A stretch of 5,248 bases of DNA from DATHYZ01 sp035458865 (GTDB lineage Bacteria > Chloroflexota > Limnocylindria > Limnocylindrales > CSP1-4). This document shows, one piece after another, positions 1-5,248 of the stretch (positions are counted from its first letter, which is position 1; each line of letters begins with the position of its first letter). The position numbers and the translations under genes are program-made. The notes under the pieces are model-generated. The model was given only the letters and a program-made list of their open reading frames with translations, made no database searches and was not told where the DNA came from. The DNA lies in NCBI GenBank assembly GCA_035458865.1, contig DATHYZ010000089.1:1-5248 (forward strand). Reading direction: 5' to 3'.

Positions 1-123
1 CGCCTCGTACTCCGCGATGGCCTGCGCGAGGCGATCTGCGAGCAGCGCGTCCACCCGCTCTTGGATCAGGGAGTCAAGGGCTTCTGTCGTGGGGAGCGTC
101 GCTGGCTCCGCGGTCTGGACCAT
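1..123 (-). CDS. Partial CDS (N-terminal 41 codons) downstream of tusA, possibly a DsrE-like protein
   Basis: This is the beginning of a gene that leaves the window at its left edge; only 41 codons are visible. The ATG is preceded by GGAGGT with 7 nt of spacing, which fixes the start well, and the gene begins 26 nt after the tusA stop on the same strand, so the two are probably co-transcribed. The visible protein starts MVQTAEPATLPTTEALDSLI, a Thr/Pro/Ala-rich leader. It continues as an amphipathic, charged helix (QERVDALLADRLAQAIAEYE), with no signal peptide or membrane segment. I cannot assign a family from this fragment. TusA genes are often followed by DsrE/DsrF-like sulfurtransferase genes, some of which begin with a helical leader of this kind, so a DsrE-like protein is a guess from context. 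The sequence to the left of the window would settle it. Confidence 0.7.
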   Translation of the reverse strand, partial: MVQTAEPATLPTTEALDSLIQERVDALLADRLAQAIAEYEA

Positions 124-130
124 GATGGAG

Positions 131-136
131 ACCTCC
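131..136 (-). promoter_or_regulatory. Ribosome binding site of the partial left-edge gene
   Basis: GGAGGT on the minus strand, 7 nt upstream of the ATG at 123-121. It lies inside the 26-nt tusA-downstream gap and decides the start of the truncated gene. Confidence 0.7.
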
Positions 137-149
137 GTCCCAGGGTTCG

Positions 150-389
150 TCAGGCTTTCTGGATCCAGAACCGCATGACCTTGCCGTCGCGGTCCTGGTG
201 CAGGACGAGGTTGCCGGTCGTCTTCGACCACGCGGCGACATCCGGGATGGATCCCGGATCGGTCGCCTCCAGGAGGAGGATCTCCTGGGAAGCGAGTTCC
301 TTGATCGCGCGGGACAGCTTGACGATCGGCATGGGACAGAGGAGCCCCTTGGCGTCGAGGGTCTGGGTCGCCATCGGGGCTTCGATCAT
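150..389 (-). CDS. tusA: TusA-family sulfurtransferase (sulfur carrier protein)
   Basis: A 79-residue cytoplasmic protein of the TusA/SirA/YedF family, which is normally about 70-85 residues. It has the family signature near the N-terminus, LDAKGLLCPMPIVKL (residues 11-25), with the Cys-Pro-x-Pro motif at C18-P21. Cys18 is the residue expected to carry persulfide sulfur. The C-terminal half (IPDVAAWSKTTGNLVLHQ, then a short strand ending WIQKA) matches the second half of the two-layer alpha/beta fold. In the family these proteins relay sulfur to tRNA thiolation, molybdenum cofactor synthesis or oxidative sulfur metabolism; which applies here is not visible. The start at 389 is preferred because AGGAG lies 9 nt upstream. 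The internal ATG at 374 (MATQT) has no such site, though it would leave the domain intact. The gene diverges from a TauE/SafE exporter and precedes a second gene by 26 nt. Confidence 0.93.
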   Translation of the reverse strand: MIEAPMATQTLDAKGLLCPMPIVKLSRAIKELASQEILLLEATDPGSIPDVAAWSKTTGNLVLHQDRDGKVMRFWIQKA

Positions 390-488
390 GGCCGGGATCT
401 CCTGTCGCCGACGGCTTGCGCTGGTTTTGTCGGCATAAGCGGTAAATTCGTCGTTCGGCGGCGATCTGTCAAACGCTACGATGCCTCG
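390..488. promoter_or_regulatory. Divergent intergenic region between tusA and the TauE/SafE exporter
   Basis: These 99 nt separate two divergent start codons and must hold the expression signals for both. On the minus strand an AGGAG (403-399) serves tusA. A perfect TTGACA (472-467) is followed after 17 nt by GAATTT (449-444), a poor -10, so this is only a candidate tusA promoter. The patch at 434-448 is the most AT-rich in the area and includes TAAATT. On the plus strand I find no convincing -35/-10 pair and no Shine-Dalgarno sequence before the exporter ATG at 489. The exporter may therefore have a short leader or be leaderless. Confidence 0.45.
399..403 (-). promoter_or_regulatory. Ribosome binding site of tusA
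   Basis: AGGAG on the minus strand with 9 nt to the ATG at 389-387. It supports the longer 79-residue TusA start over the internal ATG at 374. Confidence 0.6.
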
Positions 489-1376
489 ATGTCCGACCGC
501 CGCCGCTCGGCCCTCGTGATCTCGCCGGTGCGTGTCGTCGTCGTCACGACCTGGCTGATCGCGGCGATCGCGCTGCTGGTGATCACCGGCGCCGAAGCCA
601 TGGTCCTGCTCCTGATCGGACTCGGCTTCGGAGCCGCGTTCCTGTCAGGGCTCGTGGGGGTCGGCGGGGCCGTCGTCCTCATCCCGCTGCTGCTGTACGT
701 GCCGCCGCTGCTCGGCCTGGAGGCGCTCGGCATCAAGTCGATCGCGGGGATCACGATCGTCCAGGTCGTCGCGGGCGCCGTCTCGGCGGCGACCGGGCAC
801 CGCGCCGGAGGGCACGTCGACCGCCGCCTCGTGGTGACGCTTGGGCCGACGATGATCGTGGCCTCCTTCGTCGGCGCCTACCTGTCGGCCTTTGTCGCCC
901 CGATCGTCCTCGAGGCGGTCTTCGCGGGTCTGGCCGTGTTCGCCGCGGCGATGATGCTCGGCCTCCGCAACCGCGCCCCGCAGCACGCGGAGACGCCACC
1001 CGTGTTCGATCGTCGGCTCGCCATCGTGATCGGCCTGGTGGTCGGCGTCCTCGCCGGTCTCATCGGAGCGGGAGGGGCGTTCTTCCTTGCGCCGGTCCTG
1101 CTCCACGTCCTCCGGATCCCGATGCGTTACGTCGTCGGGTCGTCCGTCGGGATCGTCGCGATCTCGGCGGGAGCCGGGCTTCTCGGAAAGGCCGTCACCG
1201 GACAGGTGGACTGGTTGCTCGCAGCGGCCCTCGTCGTCGGCGCGCTGCCCGGCGGGCGCGCGGGCGCCACCGTCTCGAGGCGGACGACCCCCTATCGACT
1301 ATCGATCGCGCTCGGGGTCGTCATCCTCATCGTCGCCGTCAGGATGTGGCTGGACATCCTCGGGCGGATCGGCTGA
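489..1376 (+). CDS. TauE/SafE-family membrane transporter (putative sulfite/organosulfonate exporter)
   Basis: A 295-residue polytopic membrane protein with about eight hydrophobic segments, the usual size for the TauE/SafE (DUF81) family. It shows the family's internal duplication. The first half carries FLSGLVGVGGAVVLIPLLL (residues 51-69) and the second half VLAGLIGAGGAFFLAPVLL (187-205), each a Gly-rich GxGG motif in a helix. They are separated by a hydrophilic loop (about 159-175, RNRAPQHAETPPVFDRR). Family members export sulfite, sulfoacetate, taurine-derived or other small anions; the substrate cannot be read here. Divergence from tusA favours an oxidised sulfur compound. The frame is open upstream to 198, but that extension is antisense to tusA. 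ATG 489 is the first start codon clear of tusA, although it lacks a clear Shine-Dalgarno sequence. A later start at ATG 600 would remove the first hydrophobic segment. The gene converges on rpoD with 29 nt between stops. Confidence 0.88.
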   Translation: MSDRRRSALVISPVRVVVVTTWLIAAIALLVITGAEAMVLLLIGLGFGAAFLSGLVGVGGAVVLIPLLLYVPPLLGLEALGIKSIAGITIVQVVAGAVSAATGHRAGGHVDRRLVVTLGPTMIVASFVGAYLSAFVAPIVLEAVFAGLAVFAAAMMLGLRNRAPQHAETPPVFDRRLAIVIGLVVGVLAGLIGAGGAFFLAPVLLHVLRIPMRYVVGSSVGIVAISAGAGLLGKAVTGQVDWLLAAALVVGALPGGRAGATVSRRTTPYRLSIALGVVILIVAVRMWLDILGRIG

Positions 1377-1381
1377 TCCGG

Positions 1382-1399
1382 GCCGGCTGAACCGCCGGC
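1382..1399. terminator. Weak inverted repeat between convergent genes, possible bidirectional terminator
   Basis: GCCGGC (1382-1387), a 6-nt spacer, and GCCGGC again (1394-1399) form a 6-bp all-GC stem in the 29-nt gap between the exporter stop and the rpoD stop. The position is right for a terminator shared by both genes. There is no T tract on either side, so intrinsic termination is doubtful. Confidence 0.3.
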
Positions 1400-1405
1400 G
1401 CGCGT

Positions 1406-3102
<1,697 letters not shown>

Positions 3103-3106
<4 letters not shown>

Positions 3107-3186
3107 CGGGTCACCTCCTGGTGCGGCTGGGGTCGGGCTTCATGGGTGATGCGCGACCGGCGGTCGCGCGGGGTCGATCCGGTCAT
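3103..3186 (-). CDS. Candidate 27-residue mini-ORF bridging dnaG and rpoD
   Basis: An open frame of 27 codons plus stop fills the dnaG-rpoD gap exactly. Its ATG overlaps the dnaG TGA as ATGA (3186-3183), and its own TGA overlaps the rpoD ATG as ATGA (3106-3103). GGAG (3197-3194) lies 7 nt before its ATG. The peptide would start MTGSTPRDRRSRITHEARPQ and end HQEVTR, which is basic and Arg-rich with no hydrophobic segment, and resembles nothing I recognise. It also contains a strong hairpin (3151-3169). Known bacterial operons use ATGA overlaps for translational coupling, so this frame could pass ribosomes from dnaG to rpoD or act as a leader peptide. It may equally be a chance open frame, since GC-rich DNA has few stops and rpoD has its own excellent ribosome binding site. 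Confidence 0.3.
3111..3119 (-). promoter_or_regulatory. Very strong ribosome binding site of rpoD
   Basis: AGGAGGTGA on the minus strand is complementary over nine bases to the usual 3' end of 16S rRNA. Four nt separate it from the rpoD ATG at 3106, which places the GGAGG core 7 nt from the ATG. It fixes the sigma factor start and predicts efficient initiation independent of dnaG translation. Confidence 0.85.
3151..3169. other. Perfect 8-bp hairpin in the dnaG-rpoD interval
   Basis: GCGCGACC (3151-3158) and GGTCGCGC (3162-3169) are perfect reverse complements around a 3-nt loop. The dnaG-rpoD transcript would therefore carry a very stable GC stem starting 14 nt after the dnaG stop codon and ending 32 nt before the rpoD Shine-Dalgarno. 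No U tract follows, so a simple intrinsic terminator is unlikely. A processing, pausing or 3'-end-protecting structure is possible. In Escherichia coli the dnaG-rpoD boundary is known to be an RNA processing site. Confidence 0.5.
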
Positions 3187-5174
3187 GGCTTGACTCCGGT
3201 GGAAGACGGCGTCGCCGCAGGCCGTGCGCCGCGCGCGCGGGCAAGCAGGCGGACCTGATCGCGACGCCGGTCGAGCGAGCGCCGCTCGGCGTCGATCTCG
3301 CGGGCGGCGCTCAGCAGCTCGCGGATGGCGGGGGCATCTCCCTGCGCCTCGGCCTCGGCCTGGGCCGCGGCGTTGAACGCTGCGCGCTCCTCGAGCCGCT
3401 CGGCCTCCAGGGTCAGGAGGCACGACTCCACGGCGTAGTGCTGCCGCTCGGCGGTGAGGGCCGCGGGATCCGGCCCCTGGCGAGCATAGAGGCCGATCGC
3501 CAGGGCTCGCGTCTCCTCGTCGAGGCTCTCGATGAGCTTCGCCCGGTCGAACGAGCCAGCGACGCCATGGTCGTCAGGCGCCCGCATCAGCACGATCGCG
3601 CGAAGGAGCTGACGGGCCAGGGTCGACGGCAGCTGGTCGGGCGAGATGGAGTCCGCCACCTGGAGCTGGAGCGAGGGCACGAGGAGGACCAGGCGGAGCA
3701 GCTCGGCCTCCACGGGGCTGACGGCCTTGACGACCTCCTCGGGGCTGACCTGCTCGCGGGCGGCACGGACGGCCTCGAGCGACAGCCGGCTGCCGGCATG
3801 CTCGCCGTCCCCTGCCCCGCCAGGCCGGGCGGCGGCCAGCGGCGAGGGCTTCGCGTGGAGCACCTCCAGGAGGGTCCGCTCCTCGAGGCCCGAGCGGCGG
3901 GCCAGGATCTGGACGTAGGAGTCGCGAACCACCGGATCGGCGACCTTGCGGAGCGTCGGCATGACGCCATCCACGAGGCGCTTGCGACCCTCGGGCTTGG
4001 TCACGTCGACCCTCGAGGCGTGATAGTCGATGAGGTAGGTCAGGATCGGGTCGGGGGCGTCGGTGGCCGTCCGCCAGACTTCGGGCGTCTCCCGGATGAC
4101 CTCGTCCGGATCCTTCCCCTCGGGCAGCCGGACGACGCCGACGTCGGTCAGGCCCACCGACCCGTCGCCGGCCTGGACCTCGGAGATCAGCGCGTTCAGC
4201 TCGGTCACCCCGAAGGTCCCCGCTGACTGGCCTGCGGGATCGACGTCGTAGGCAAGAGCGATCCGCTTCGCGTAGCGGGTGAGCAGGGCGACCTGCCCCG
4301 GGGTCAGCGCGGTGCCAAGCGAAGCGACGACGTTCGCGAAACCGGCCTGGTGGGCCATGAGCGCATCGGTGTAGCCCTCGACCAGGACCGCCTGGCCGGA
4401 CTTGCGCATCGCGCTCTTGGCCCGGTCGACGAGGTAGAGCGTGCGGCTCTTGTCGAAGAGTGGCGTCGACGGTGAGTTGAGGTACTTGGGCCCGGGATCC
4501 CTGCCCTCCGGCACGGCCGACTCGAGGATCCGCCCGCCCATCCCGGTCGCCCCGCCGTTGGCGTCGCGGATCGGGAAGATGAGCCTCGAGCGGAACCGGT
4601 CGTAGACGCCGCGGCCGCTCCCGCGGGGCATGGCCAGTCCCACCTCGACGAGCTCGGGCGCGCCGATCTGGCGACGTGTCGCCAGCTGGCGCACCAGGTT
4701 GTCCCAGCCGGCCGGCGCCCAGCCGAGCTGGAACCGCTCGATGGTCTCGTCCGTGAAGCCTCGGCCCCGAAGGTAGTCAAGGGCGGGCTGACCCGCCTTC
4801 GACGAGGTCAGGACCGTGTGGTAGAAGGCGATGGCCGTCTCGACGACCTCGCGGAGCCGTGACCGTCGGGCGTCCTCCTGGCGCGTCCGCTCGTCGAGCT
4901 CCACGCCGGCTCGGGCAGCCAGCACCCGGAGGGCATCCGGGAACGACAGGCCGTCGCGCTCCATGACGAAGTTGAAGACGTCGCCTCCCTTGCCGCAGCC
5001 GAAGCACTTGTAGGTCTCGCGGCCGGGCGTGACGATGAAGCTCGGGGTCTTCTCCGAGTGGAACGGGCAGAGGCCCTTGAACGTGGTCCCCGCCTTCTTG
5101 AGCTGGACGGTCTCGCCGACCACGTCGACGATGCTGAGCCTGCTCTTGATCTCGGCCGTGACGCCGACCGCCAA
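3183..5174 (-). CDS. dnaG: DNA primase DnaG
   Basis: A 663-residue primase that makes RNA primers at the replication fork, somewhat longer than the roughly 600 residues usual for the family. The N-terminal CHC2 zinc-binding domain (residues 1-100) has ligands C36, H39, C57 and C60 (LCPFHSEKTPSF and YKCFGCGKGGD). The RNA polymerase domain has DRFRSRLIFPIRDANG at 192-207 and GMGGRIL at 211-217. The TOPRIM fold follows with VEGYTD (E266) and LAYDVDPAG (D310, D312), the metal-binding acidic residues. About 485-650 is a helical, charged C-terminal region where the DnaB-helicase-binding domain is expected. Residues 440-480 look like a flexible linker. The start is TTG at 5174; the frame has no ATG or GTG between it and an in-frame stop at 5237-5235, and AGGAGG lies 5 nt upstream. 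rpoD follows on the same strand. Confidence 0.96.
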   Translation of the reverse strand: MAVGVTAEIKSRLSIVDVVGETVQLKKAGTTFKGLCPFHSEKTPSFIVTPGRETYKCFGCGKGGDVFNFVMERDGLSFPDALRVLAARAGVELDERTRQEDARRSRLREVVETAIAFYHTVLTSSKAGQPALDYLRGRGFTDETIERFQLGWAPAGWDNLVRQLATRRQIGAPELVEVGLAMPRGSGRGVYDRFRSRLIFPIRDANGGATGMGGRILESAVPEGRDPGPKYLNSPSTPLFDKSRTLYLVDRAKSAMRKSGQAVLVEGYTDALMAHQAGFANVVASLGTALTPGQVALLTRYAKRIALAYDVDPAGQSAGTFGVTELNALISEVQAGDGSVGLTDVGVVRLPEGKDPDEVIRETPEVWRTATDAPDPILTYLIDYHASRVDVTKPEGRKRLVDGVMPTLRKVADPVVRDSYVQILARRSGLEERTLLEVLHAKPSPLAAARPGGAGDGEHAGSRLSLEAVRAAREQVSPEEVVKAVSPVEAELLRLVLLVPSLQLQVADSISPDQLPSTLARQLLRAIVLMRAPDDHGVAGSFDRAKLIESLDEETRALAIGLYARQGPDPAALTAERQHYAVESCLLTLEAERLEERAAFNAAAQAEAEAQGDAPAIRELLSAAREIDAERRSLDRRRDQVRLLARARGARPAATPSSTGVKP

Positions 5175-5179
5175 CCAGT

Positions 5180-5185
5180 CCTCCT
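5180..5185 (-). promoter_or_regulatory. Ribosome binding site of dnaG (supports a TTG start)
   Basis: AGGAGG on the minus strand, 5 nt before the TTG at 5174-5172. Upstream of it the frame contains no ATG or GTG before the stop at 5237-5235, so this site decides the start. Confidence 0.7.
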
Positions 5186-5227
5186 GCCGGGTCCGTCGCT
5201 GGCGGGTCCCGGCTCGTCCGCCACTCC

Positions 5228-5248
5228 CCGAGGATTACGCCTCCTCGG
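5228..5248. other. Inverted repeat upstream of dnaG at the window edge
   Basis: CCGAGGA (5228-5234) and TCCTCGG (5242-5248) are perfect 7-bp arms around a 7-nt loop. On the minus strand the loop contains TAA (5237-5235), preceded by codons reading Glu-Glu-Ala, so it could be the end of an upstream gene whose stop sits in a hairpin. No T tract follows. The right arm touches the window edge, so the stem may be longer. Confidence 0.3.

Noticed and set aside
61..438. Plus-strand 125-codon frame across tusA and the left-edge gene
   Set aside because: It is antisense to the well-supported tusA frame with its CPMP motif and has no recognisable domain.
198..488. N-terminal extension of the TauE/SafE exporter frame
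   Set aside because: It runs antisense through most of tusA, is hydrophilic and unlike the family. The membrane protein proper begins just after ATG 489.
645..1106. Minus-strand frame opposite the exporter
   Set aside because: Its Arg/Asp/Glu-rich composition is the complement of hydrophobic codons, and the exporter frame shows clear family motifs.
3438..4226. 262-codon plus-strand open frame opposite dnaG
   Set aside because: Antisense shadow of conserved DnaG sequence with biased composition and no domain signature.
4808..5224. Minus-strand frame with an ATG start overlapping the dnaG N-terminus
   Set aside because: It lies in a different frame from the CHC2 zinc-finger coding sequence and its Ser/Arg-rich product is typical of a shadow frame.

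Overview
The window looks like a stretch of chromosome from a high-GC bacterium. All five recognisable genes are ordinary cellular genes, and there is no sign of phage, insertion sequence, CRISPR array, tRNA or rRNA. The dnaG-rpoD order, the GC-rich codon use, and a primary sigma factor with a long spacer between regions 1.2 and 2.1 fit a high-GC Chloroflexota lineage (Limnocylindria-like) best. That placement is an inference; a high-GC actinobacterial relative cannot be excluded from sequence reading alone.

Left part (1-1376): a small sulfur-handling module read in two directions. On the minus strand a TusA-type sulfur carrier (150-389) is followed after 26 nt by the first 41 codons of another gene that runs off the left edge. 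On the plus strand, starting 99 nt from the tusA start, is a TauE/SafE-family membrane exporter (489-1376). The shared upstream region (390-488) holds the tusA ribosome binding site and a perfect TTGACA -35-like hexamer facing tusA. A sulfur carrier beside a candidate sulfite/organosulfonate exporter suggests intracellular sulfur trafficking with export of the oxidised product.

Right part (1406-5174): a minus-strand pair, dnaG (primase, TTG start) then rpoD (primary sigma factor). This is the core of the classical macromolecular-synthesis operon. rpoD converges on the exporter gene with only 29 nt between stop codons. The 76-nt dnaG-rpoD interval is unusual. It is spanned exactly by a 27-codon open frame that overlaps the dnaG stop and the rpoD start through ATGA junctions at both ends, has its own GGAG, and contains a perfect 8-bp hairpin. 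rpoD itself has a 9-nt perfect Shine-Dalgarno sequence.

No wholly new system is evident. The points most worth a second look are the bridging mini-ORF with its hairpin and the roughly 180-residue insertion in RpoD.
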